A DNA stretch of 64,000 nucleotides from the NCBI RefSeq assembly GCF_019112545.1, contig NW_025064898.1, positions 283,247 through 347,246 on the forward strand. Direction: 5' to 3'. Shown piece by piece: positions 55,030 to 64,000 of the stretch (positions are counted from its first letter, which is position 1; each line of letters starts with the position of its first letter). The notes beneath the pieces were generated by a model that did no database searches, had not been told where the DNA came from, and was given only the letters and a program-made list of their open reading frames with translations. A program made the position numbers and the translations under genes. This DNA is from Guyanagaster necrorhizus (taxonomy: Eukaryota > Basidiomycota > Agaricomycetes > Agaricales > Physalacriaceae).

Positions 55030-56894
55030 ATGCCGAATCCTTCTGAGATGAGCAACAGCGATACAGGGACGGAGAATGCTCCAAGACCTAGTGTGAGCGT
55101 GTTCGCTCGTTATATTCATGGTTGGTCCTGGCAAGCGGCGAGTGTCTTTCTTTGACGCGTCTTTCGCGGTACCAGCTAATCAGTGTTTCTAGTTCCCCAT
55201 TGGCATGGGCACAGGCGCGGTCTACGTCACTCTTGCCGGTCTGGAAGATCGTTTCAATGACTTGACAGCGATCGAGACGGGATTCTACTTCATAAACATG
55301 GCTCTTTTTGTAACCAATGTGGTCACTCTTCTACTGCAAACTATCCGTGCGTCATGGTGTTGTTTGTCTTATAGTCTGGTTGCTTATAACATTCAAATCA
55401 GTGTACCCTTGTCAAGCTTGGCGACTAGTCCGGGACCCTGTCAAAGGCGTTTTTGTTCCATTAATTGTTTGGCGAATTTCTTCCCAGTCTCGTCCGATAT
55501 TTCTGATGTTCGTATCAGGTACTCTCCTTCGCCACTATTATCATCGGAACGGTCAACTACGCCTATCCATCGGGGCATGTGAGTGCTGGGTTTATATATG
55601 CCCTATTCTGGTGGGTGGCCTTCCATAGCGCACTTGCTATACTTCTTACTCAAATTTCCGCAGGGTTTATGTTCTCTTTGCTCTTCTGACTTGTTTTCCG
55701 ATGATCATGATATGGTTCAATAAACCACACGACCTGATGCATTTCACTCCTGCGTACGCTTTCCTAGTAAGTCCTGACTCCTGTTAAAATATAAGCACTT
55801 CGCTGCTTCTGATACGGGGTCTAGATCTTTCCCATGGTATGCTGTTTTATGCATAAATATCTTCCACTATCTGATATCAGATCAGATGCTGGTCGGCGTT
55901 GTCTCGTTCAATGTTTTGAGAGTAATGGATGCATCCGACCCAAGAGGGCTAGGTGTGCTTCTTGTCGGTTATTTCTTCCAAGGTTTGTTTGTCCCGTGTC
56001 TTTCCTATATCGTTATAAATCAGTATCCATAGGGCTGGGATCTTTCATGACCTTCTTCTACCTCTGCATCTACGTTATTCGGTGTGTTATTATTGTATAC
56101 TTCCTTGCAATCCTAATTCAGACTCTGTTCAGCGTTATGGCTGTACGTGTCCTCGTTCATGTTGTTGTCTTAATATCAGTTCATCGGAAACTGTGTCATA
56201 GACAGGTTTCCTGGAAGGACATCAAGCAAATGGAGCCTTTGTCGCTTGCGGTCCACCTGGATTTACGGCTCTCGCCTTGATAAACTTGGCAGACCACGCA
56301 AGGAAGATGTGAGTTGCACCTATGTCTCTTCAGCTTACTTTTCACATGGTCTATGAAGACTTCCTTCGCGTGGTTATGTCACCGAGAATGCTGGTGAAAT
56401 CTGGTATGCTGGCAGTGTCCTTGCCGGTCTTTTGCTCTACGGTCTCGCCGTCTTTTTCTTCATCTTCGGCGTCCTCCCGTACTGGTTCAAGCTTCACAAG
56501 AATCTCAATGAAATTCTAGGCTGTGAGTCGTACTCTTTCCTTTGGCGACCCTGATTAACGCATGCTAGGTTGGGCTCTGACATTCCCTAATGTTGGATGG
56601 ATCTCGATCACGCGCCTCATGGGGGATATCTTCGGCATCGAGTTTCTCTACATCGTCCACTTGTGTCTGACCCTTGCCATGGTGTTGACCTGGTTTACTT
56701 TATTCTCGCTCACTATCGTTGCATTTTATCGGGGTCTTATCTTCAAATCGAAGGAGGAGGACGTTCTCAAAGATGTTCTTCCCGGTCACAATGAGCGTGA
56801 AGAGACGGACATTCCTATTGTGGCTGATGAGGAACGGGTTACCGGCGCCATGCCTATGATGTCGGAATCCTGGACCAGACCTGAGCAACGGTGA
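55030..56894 (+). CDS. TDT-family anion/dicarboxylate transporter (Mae1/SLAC1 type), 12 exons
   Basis: Exons: 55,030-55,137; 55,193-55,346; 55,402-55,466; 55,519-55,610; 55,664-55,766; 55,825-55,836; 55,886-55,982; 56,033-56,081; 56,133-56,142; 56,202-56,308; 56,359-56,522; 56,569-56,894. The phases add up and give 428 aa, normal for the family. Family signs: WSWQA-FPIGMGTGAVYVTL at the first membrane helix, YPCQAWRLVRDPVKGVF, SFATIIIGTVNY, and VACGPPGFTALALINLA in the pore-lining second half. About ten hydrophobic segments. It should sit in the plasma membrane and export or import malate, other C4-dicarboxylates or sulfite (family knowledge; substrate not determined). Intron 1 uses a GC donor (GCGAGT). 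Exons 6 (12 nt) and 9 (10 nt) are micro-exons. The acidic C-terminal tail is likely cytosolic. Confidence 0.88.
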
Positions 56895-57300
56895 AGGTTC
56901 TCAATTTGAAACCTTTTTCGCACAGCAATGCGGCTATAATATTGGACTGCATTGAAATACCTACACGACGGTCTTAGCATGCCAGCCGTCGCGACATATA
57001 GACAAATATATCTTGCGTAGAAACATAGAATATTCTTCACTGTATATATACCTACCATTTATCACTTCTGGAAGTTGAATGTCGTAGCGCTAAGCTTCAT
57101 GAGTTGTCCGGGGTAACTTGTGATCAAAATAACATCATGTTGGCGTAGAGACCAACTCAAATCCAAGCTTGCTGGGGGACGGGCAGACCAGTCGCTCAAA
57201 CGAAGAATAATATCTGATACAATGATTCTCTACTCAACTGGCCAACTTGCTATCCACCTACGTAGCCGCCGCACTAGGAGCTCATGATTACAATACAAAC
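56895..57300. other. Intergenic
   Basis: 3' region of the TDT gene; nothing else seen. Confidence 0.45.
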
Positions 57301-58307
57301 GCACAGAACAACCGATAGACACTCACACTTTGTCGGAGGCCTCTTCTGGCGAAGGGGAATCTGCCGGTCTAGTGAGCGGCTCTGTGGCTTGACAAGTAAT
57401 GATTTAGTACAATTACTATCTGAACTCGAAACACGTCGGTAAGCCGCAGAGGATCGTCTTCTCTTAGAGCGAAGGGCTTAGCCTATACAACTATGCTTAG
57501 AGTTTGAGGGTACTGACAAAGACAGTATGCATACGCTGGGCATCAAGGTCAGAGTGCGCTGACACTCTGCTCCGCTTCATAGGATGTCCTTCAGTGAATT
57601 GTCAACTTATTTCGATGATACTGGATTTTTCGTTGTCAGAGTGTATCTCAATAGCACCTGACGATTGCTCCGTCGCAATTCTTGACAATGAAGATTGGCA
57701 GTGAGGTGGCTCGATACCTATAAACAGGTATCAGCAGGAGACGGCAATATGAGTTTTGAAAATCGTACTTGAACTGCTACCGTCCCGGAATTGATGGTTC
57801 AGTCGATAAAGAGCCCAGGAGAGTCATGTCTACCGGGAGGGAGCGCCCGTCTGAATAAGCAAACCTCACTATGACCCGAATTGTTATCGCGCTGATGAAC
57901 TTCACGACAATCATCGAAATTTGTGTCGTCCTGATCAGATTGGATTCTAATCGCACGTTTTTAACGGGAGAAAAATGTAACTCATCATAGCTGCCGGTCC
58001 CAAAGTCATTTGATCCGTCGCTGGTAGTGGTGGCCTGGTTCCCATATTCGAAAAAATATACGTCAAGGGCATCAAAAATTTCATATATTTCTGCAAATGT
58101 GATAAACTAGGCATTCTATATGACAGCATTTGGGCGAGCCAATTTAGATAATGTGTAAGCGTGTCATTGACAAGCCCCCCTTGGTACTTCTTGCACCTTG
58201 AAGCCGCCTCCTTGAGATCCCGCGTACCACAAGAAGCGTTCGGGATCGTTCTCGACATCTTGCAGGGGTATAGCCACTGGCGTTTTTTGGGCTTCATCGC
58301 GGTCCAT
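57301..58307 (-). CDS. Possible unrecognised spliced gene or remnant
   Basis: Coding-like minus-strand blocks: ATG at 58,307 with DRDEAQKTPVAIPLQDVEND and DPERFLWYAGSQGGGFKVQ; then EIYEIFDALDVYFFEYGNQ (about 58,040-58,100); SDQDDTNFDDCREVHQRDN (about 57,890-57,945); and a Ser-rich block with one TGA near 57,540-57,710 ending EGHPMKRSRVSAHSDLDAQR. Splice sites cannot be settled and no domain is recognised. Confidence 0.3.
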
Positions 58308-58633
58308 AGTTGACTTACTAGACGTAAAAAAAGGCGGTCGTGAACATGGCGTCTTGACTCTCCGTCGGGGATAAACAAACCGATACTCGCTTGACCCGAA
58401 TAACGCGCCCTGTAGTCCTACACAAGGTGTTCGAAATAAATGTAATGCAGAAATAGTAGAAGGATGCCTACCTACAACAAGAGGACGTTCTTTGACACCA
58501 ATCGTGAATGCGACGATCTTCGAAACATATCAAAAACGCAGTGCTCAAAGTTGCTGGGGATAATATATTAACACATAGCAGAGAATATCTGGGGCTAGAT
58601 TAATAGTAGATACCATGAATATTCAGCACTACC

Positions 58634-58906
58634 TTATTTAATGACTCGGAGTGTTTTACCTTTGTCTAAGCCGGCTTCTGCTGAGGGCCAGGACACTTTG
58701 TACGCGGTGATGGAAGGAGTTCGAAAATCGGACCGGACCTCCAATTGCACTTGTGCCGCTTCCATCAGGACCTCACTGAAAGATTCAGACTTCGCGCTGG
58801 TGCTTCGCTTCTCAAAATTTATCTCTGCTAGTATGATATCTAGCACATCTGTGTCTTGGTAACTCAGGGCCCAGGTCCATCCAACTCTTACAGCCACGAG
58901 TAGCAC
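58634..58906 (-). CDS. Hypothetical short ORF, possibly an exon
   Basis: 90 codons; the second half (EINFEKRSTSAKSESFSEVL, then RSDFRTPSITAYKVSWPSAE) has protein-like composition. A GT donor (GTAAAA) occurs just before the stop, so it may be an exon. No family recognised. Confidence 0.3.
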   Translation of the reverse strand: MLLVAVRVGWTWALSYQDTDVLDIILAEINFEKRSTSAKSESFSEVLMEAAQVQLEVRSDFRTPSITAYKVSWPSAEAGLDKGKTLRVIK

Positions 58907-59036
58907 GACACATCATGAATAGGACCTCAGAGCGCTCTGTCGTTACAGGAGTCGGACAAAATCTAGCATAACACTCGAGTGATGAGTTGATCCATCTCTT
59001 TCCGAGAGTTACACACCTTTCCAAAACCAATCCCTT

Positions 59037-60079
59037 TTAGTACTTCATATCATCTAAATCGTCCCAAGAGGGAAGCGTAAAATACGAAGGCAAGGAGTCC
59101 CAGATATCTTGATAGTCCTTACGCATTTTCTTTGGCGTGTACCACTGTTGCAAACAGTGCTCGCAAAACTTCCCCTCCTCATCCTCCTCATCCGACTCGG
59201 AGTCACTGCTCTCCTCGTCCGGCGTTTCAGGCAGTATTTTGTTCAGAAAAAAAGACGGCGGGGCTCCTTGGAATTGGTTGGTGTCCCGTAACACACTCAA
59301 ACGCCTTGCACGACATTTACGATCGCCCTTGCACCCATGACGAGTTTCAGATAGCCAACACCACATAGCTTTGTAGACAGCCTGGGCTATTTTCTCCCGG
59401 CCCACTAGGATCTCGGCGAGGTCTTTTGATTTGAGTTTAGGTTGAAGCCTAATGAGCTGGGCCGGCGAGATGGTAGAGGCCCAGTAGAAAGCCGTTGGGA
59501 GGATCATGGGTACGTCGCACTCGCGTGCCATTGTGATAGCGCGCAGGCTGTGGGTATCATCACTTGGGATTCTAAGATCCTTGTACTTTTCTAGGACCAT
59601 CATCTCTGAGGGGTATATCATGATGAGATGCTCTATCAACTCGTGACGGAGCTGTTTTGCATGGTACTTGGTGGACATGCGTAGCATGGATTCGAGGGTG
59701 TCATAGTGGGTCGGTTTTCCAGGATAAAAGTAACTGGAAACATGATTATCACGTCCAAATAAGATAGAACTAAAAATACTGACGTGCGCGTGTATAAAGC
59801 ATGGAGAAAATGTCTCAAGTCCTGGGTTGAATCCTTTAAGGTCCGAGTCGTGTATTTTTCTTTTTCATCCGAGTGATCCACTGCACCAAACATATCCCGA
59901 AAGCCCACTACGTTCATTGACAACACGCTTAGATGCACACGAAATCCCACTCCCTGAGCACTGATGAGGACGATATTACCATCGTCCAACCATAACGCCC
60001 CATCTTTTTCAGGGAAATCCTTTTTGGAGATTTTCGGTCGTTTGGCCGGACGCGGGGATGAATCGTCCGAATCCGACAT
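59037..60079 (-). CDS. BTB/POZ-domain protein, two exons, intact
   Basis: Exons (minus) 59,784-60,079 and 59,037-59,733 with a 50-nt intron (GTCAGT...TTTCCAG) give 330 aa. Residues 1-25 are Ser/Arg/Lys-rich. The BTB fold (about 28-135) has DDGNIVLISAQGVGFRVHLS, then SMNVVGFRDMF and LRHFLHALYTRT-YFYPGKPTHYD, the usual fungal BTB layout. The downstream helical region is YHAKQLRHELIEHLIMIYP and ITMARECDVPMILPTAFYWA. The C-terminus has an acidic run (SSDSESDEEDEEG) and a CEHC pair. BTB domains mediate dimerisation or cullin-3 binding; the actual partner is unknown. It is the only intact member of four BTB sequences in 10 kb. Confidence 0.9.
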
Positions 60080-60789
60080 TAAGCTCGATGATGATGGATG
60101 AAAAAAAGAACCAAGACGTGTTGTGACGGGAATGCCGTGACATCAAATTTCTCACAGGCAGCGCTTTCTTGAGAATTTCCACGCTAGCTATCTGCTTGTT
60201 AAGTGCAATTACTGGCCTAATTGAGTATTATCTTCAATAGCACAGATGGTACCTTTTACGGATTTTCCTCACATGTAGAAGTTCGCTATCTTTCAGCGGA
60301 CGACTTCATCGTCCTGTACTTGTGCTTCGTCACCTATGAGTTAAAGAAGGAATAGAGATTCTGACACTTGAAGAGGTGTTTGTGGACCATAGATGAACTA
60401 GAGGCGGTAGCTTTAGCACCGCAGCCACAATTTAAAGACGGACAACGATATCAATCTCGTTAATCTTCAAGTCGTGATGACCGACGCTGTAGTCTCGTAA
60501 AGAAACTTGTTCAATAAATTCCACGTGGTAATAATGAATACCTAAACATATAGGTAAATGCTGGAATCATAAGTAGCGTTCACGTCAGATGTACAATGAG
60601 TGTATAAAGTTCCGAAAGCTGGCCACACAATCTTTCTTGAGGTATATGCGCATCGATGTCAACTACTCCGCCTGTTCGTCGACATTATGTCTCACAAAGA
60701 AATCATATCAGCAGAAGATCATTGAGAAAGAACAGTTTGACACGTACCAGCCATCCAATCACTGTGATTTCTGCCGCAATTCAGCCCAA
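60080..60789. other. Intergenic
   Basis: Promoter side of the BTB gene and flanking sequence; no convincing gene. Confidence 0.4.
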
Positions 60790-61110
60790 TCAGGGAAATC
60801 AAACATCCGTACGAAGTTGTTGTGCCAGATATTTGTTTGCCAGACGTAGCATGGATTCTATAGCGTCATAATGAATCTGCTTTCCAGGGTAAAAGCAACT
60901 GAACAGAGTCAAATGTAAGTTCTCGTGGCAAGGAAAAAAGATCGAGTGCTGACGCGTGTATACAGAGCGTAGAGGAAATGGGTGAGGTCCTCGGTCGAAT
61001 CCGTCACACTGAGTGCAGTAAATCCACTTTCTCCTTCTTGAATAAACGGCTCCTTGAATAGTTTTGACCGAATATCTTTGTCAAATCGTTTATACGCTTC
61101 AAACCATAAA
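60790..61110 (-). pseudogene. BTB-domain fragment fused to unrelated sequence
   Basis: GFTALSVTDSTEDLTHFLYALYTR (about 60,958-61,030) matches the end of BTB exon 1 and YDAIESMLRLANKYLAQQLRTDV (about 60,800-60,890) the start of exon 2, with an intron-like gap between. The splice phase no longer fits (two bases of the intact exon are missing). A stop follows directly after RTDV. The BTB core is absent; upstream is a different sequence. Confidence 0.75.
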
Positions 61111-61843
61111 GTGAAATGCTGATCCGACGGCATGGTATGCAGATGTTCGTTGAGTCCTTGGAACGTGCGTTCGCCGAGAATGGCAGAGAGGAAACCCAAG
61201 AGGTTGTTGTAACATTCCAGGAAATCTGCGCGAGAAAGAGCTTTGGACACATCTAAAACGTTGAAAATCCGGCTTGTTCCATCGGTGGAGGTTCATGTAA
61301 TTTTGACCCGTGGTAAAGCGTCGCTACTATATTGGAGGTTACGCAGGTAATTCGGGTGGAACATGGTAAGGGAAATGCAGATTCGATGTATGGGCAGAGC
61401 CTTGTAATCTTCGTGGATGGTGGTTTCATTAGGACTGTAAGCTTCCGCATTCCTCTCCGTTTATCGTCTGAGAACATCGTGGTGAGCGCGGAATCCATCG
61501 AGGTCGCAGAGGCAGCAGCCGTTGTTGGCATGATTGCAGGCACTATTGGATTTGTGGTCCTGAGTGGTTCTGAACTCTTCCCTTTGGCTTCGACAGCTCT
61601 CTGTACGGTCTCAACAACAAGCTCGGACTCATCCTCTTCGTCGTCTGAGACATCTTGGGGATCTTGGCCTTTGGCCTCCATATCTTTCCCTCTTTGCGCT
61701 CTCCTCGCATTTCTCATTTCCACGTCTTTGCTCATCTTCGCTCGCATCTTGTCCATCTCAATCTCCTCCAGACTTTTGGCCAAAGGCATGCCTGCATTGT
61801 CAGGATTCAATGTTTCACTTGCGGTGCCAACGGAGCGGGGCAT
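61111..61843 (-). CDS. Hypothetical coiled-coil protein, probably broken
   Basis: ATG at 61,843; 196 codons to a stop at 61,253. Residues about 22-60 are a charged helix (LEEIEMDKMRAKMSKDVEMR), followed by an acidic patch (DVSDDEEDESE). After the stop, another frame (61,250 downward) reads SRADFLECYNNLLGFLSAI and HFTLWFEAYKRFDKDIRSKLF, a helical segment that looks like the natural continuation. It then runs into the BTB fragment. No family firmly recognised. A frameshift or unseen intron near 61,250 is likely. Confidence 0.45.
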
Positions 61844-62087
61844 CGTTGATAAGAATCAAAACACAGAGATAGAATTAAGGGTAGCGGAATATAAATCGCA
61901 GACTTTGCAGCAGCGCTTTCTGTGCGTACGGTGCTGACTGTGAGCGCGAGAGAATGAATTGTGCTGACTGCGAGCGCGAGAGATAATTCATTCTCTCAAA
62001 GTTAGTATTTTACGATTTGAGTCCGCGGGCACCGGACCGGACCACGTGTCTTGCGATTCCTTCCTGGCAGTGGCTCGTCTCCATTTC

Positions 62088-63008
62088 ATGGAAATCCCGT
62101 ACGTCGCTCTCCTCATCGCGACCCTCCTCGCCGTGCATGGCCTGCGAAAGAAAAGCCTCTCATTCAGCGGAGCTGTCACCGCGTTCATCGTGGGAACTCT
62201 TATGATGGCGGGAGACACCAAGGTCTTTGGTGTGGCGCTCATATTTTTTTACCTAGTGGGCAGTCGGGCGACGAGGTGTAAGTGCAAGTAATGAATATGA
62301 ATCGTGCTCATGTACAGGACCAGATGGGAAGCAACGGAAAGCAAAGCTTGAAGACGGCTACACAGAGGGCGGAGAACGAACAGGGTGGCAGGTCCTGAGC
62401 AACTCATGTGGGGCGTTGGTGTGTTGCATGGTATGGAACGCGACGTACGCACCAGGGAGTGTCCACCATGCTCTGTTGCCCCTCTCATCATTGTCCCCAC
62501 CGACGAACCTGGTCGAGCCTGGTACACTAAGCCGCCAGTTGGTGTTTGGCGCCCTAGGTCATTTTGGGTGCTGTCTAGGAGACACGCTAGCGAGCGAGCT
62601 GGGTATTCTGAGTGGTGGGAAGGGGCCCTGGCTGGTAACGACGGGAAAGAGGGTCCCTCCTGGAACGAATGGCGGCGTGAGCGTGGGCGGGACGGTGGCA
62701 AGCGTGGTCGGTGGAGCCGGCGTTGGAGCCGTCATGACGGTATGGGGTGGGTTGGAAATGGTGTGGTGGGGCGCGCTGGCGGGTGGACTGGGTAGTTTGG
62801 TGGATTCGGTGTTGGGGGCGACGATCCAAGAGACGAGATGGGAGGAGCAAACTGGAATCGTTGGGAAAGGGAAGAGAATCAATGGCTGGGATTTGTTGTC
62901 GAACAACCAGGTCGGTGTATGCGCGCTTTATTTCGAGTTCATACTGATGGGGTGCAGGTCAATGTAGTATCGAGTTTGGTTACGGCTACGTGGATGTCGC
63001 GTATGTAG
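62088..63008 (+). CDS. TMEM19/DUF92-family membrane protein, three exons
   Basis: Exons 62,088-62,277, 62,324-62,910 and 62,958-63,008 (introns 46 and 47 nt) give 275 aa. Exon 1: LSFSGAVTAFIVGTLMMAG and FFYLVGSRATR. The first acceptor is the AG before ATGGGAAG (62,323), which yields ATRYGKQRKAKLEDGY; the earlier AG would create a stop. Exon 2 has the family motifs GWQVLSNSCGAL, HFGCCLGDTLASELG, PPGTNGGVSVGG and GSLVDSVLGATIQ. The end is LLSNNQVNVVSSLVTATW. Six or so membrane helices. The plant homologue VTE6 is a phytyl-phosphate kinase; the fungal role is unknown. Confidence 0.92.
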
Positions 63009-64000
63009 AGAGCGAATTGGGTTATCTGTACTACTTGTGAGTCCACAGTAATATGCCGCGATGAAAAGGAACTAACTTTTCTTAGAGAAATTGAATAAAT
63101 ATATCATTTCTCTGGATCACTTGCGGCAACTCTCTCTTTCATGCGCGTCCTCGCTTGACAACACCGTTGTTCCATTGATAATTTACTTGTGAGGGTCTCG
63201 GGTCTACGTTTCTCCTGAAGAACTTGGTATTTTAGAATCTGCTAATACAGATGATCAGGGTTTGGAAATATACCCAAGGCAACGTCGGTCTGGGCTCGAC
63301 AATAACTGATTATTCTGCGTAGGAACTGGAAAGAAATGGGAATCGATACGTTGCGCCTCTATCATTGACTATGCGTCCAGTTACCCATATCAAGCATGGG
63401 CAGTCATCTAAATGTACGAAGATTCAACGTTCGGGATTCTCTCTGCTTATCACATCACAGGGAATTTGCACCTAAAACGATGGAATTCCAGCTCGTCAGT
63501 ATGGACCATGACGAGAAATTGCAGGAGCATGCTAATGTGCTATTTTTCGCCCTTTTCGACAATGTAGTATCACGTCCGACGCATGAATATATTGTTAGGA
63601 GGAAGGTCAGTGACTCTAATATTGGTGAATCTACGGAGTAGGGTGACGTCCTGAGGGCTATTATGGTCGAGACTGGTGCAGACCTCATTGTGCTAGAGCT
63701 CAGGAACATGCCTGTGGACTTGATCGATCTTTCATCCTTCGGTCTGAAGCATGGTGGTGATAATCTCCTGGAATGAGCGACATTTATTCAGCAAACACCA
63801 ACCGAGGAAATCCCATTCCGTGTTTTCAGTCCCTAAAGAGGACGTCGCTGAAAACGTTCGGACGTGAGACACTTCATAAAGAACACGGTTGGACTTCAGT
63901 TACGCGGCGCCTTGGGTAGCGCTGATATTTGGGACAGGGCAGCGAAGAAAAGCCTGCGTTTGACAGGGTGCTCTGTTATCGTTGTTGGTGGTCCTCAAGT
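63009..64000. other. Right edge, no firm gene
   Basis: A plus-strand ORF at 63,396-63,641 (81 codons, EFQLVSMDHDEKLQEHANVL) and a following frame near 63,650-63,775 (VETGADLIVLELRNMPVDL) may be exons of an unrecognised gene, but splice joints are not clear. The last 200 bp may enter another gene that continues beyond the window. Confidence 0.35.

Noticed and set aside
1..64000. CRISPR arrays, bacterial operons, ribosome binding sites, riboswitches
   Set aside because: Introns, gene families and element types are eukaryotic; no regularly spaced repeats are present.

Overview
The window looks like an Agaricomycete (mushroom-forming basidiomycete) chromosome. Evidence: introns of about 45-60 nt in every host gene I could model, a FunK1 (fungal-type) kinase, a local family of BTB/POZ genes, a decayed tyrosine-kinase-like (TKL) kinase, and Ty3 chromoviruses with C-terminal chromodomains. 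It splits into a retrotransposon nest (1 to about 39,430), a decayed border zone (about 39,430 to 43,600) and a host gene region (about 43,600 to 64,000).

The left part is one deeply nested stack of LTR retrotransposons that can be solved from target-site duplications (TSDs) and LTR ends. A Ty1/copia element (F, minus, 36,484-39,429), lying just upstream of a TKL kinase pseudogene, was invaded by a Ty3 element (A, plus). The visible parts of A are 1-1,923, 10,370-10,754, 35,062-35,949 and a 3' LTR at 35,950-36,483. A was invaded by element B (minus, 1,924-10,364; TSD agacc/agact) and element C (minus, 10,755-35,056; TSD actag). The 5' LTR of C was invaded by a different Ty3 family, D (minus, 18,516-34,667; TSD gagtt). 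The integrase of D was invaded by E (plus, 21,129-29,279; TSD gagac). A, B, C and E are subfamilies of one chromovirus family. E is the youngest and keeps long reading frames with three in-frame TGA codons. The others are decayed mainly by transitions that look like methyl-CpG loss.

Unusual retroelement features: (1) the E/B/C family carries an upstream ORF (ORF0) starting with a transmembrane segment and overlapping the gag frame by about 1.2 kb; (2) D carries an intron-containing antisense gene between pol and its 3' LTR, encoding a coiled coil and a Zn2Cys6-like six-cysteine motif; (3) both families have a primer-binding site that is the exact reverse complement of a segment about 35 nt downstream of the LTR TATA box, the Tf1-type self-priming arrangement.

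The right part holds a two-exon Ser/Thr kinase, a four-TM membrane protein, a four-exon FunK1 kinase, a BTB pseudogene split by a 0.76-kb insertion, a 12-exon Mae1-like TDT anion transporter with two micro-exons and a GC-AG intron, an intact two-exon BTB gene plus two more BTB remnants, and a three-exon TMEM19/DUF92 membrane protein. These are separate eukaryotic genes with no sign of a shared pathway. The kinase and BTB families are ones that expand and decay readily in agaric genomes.
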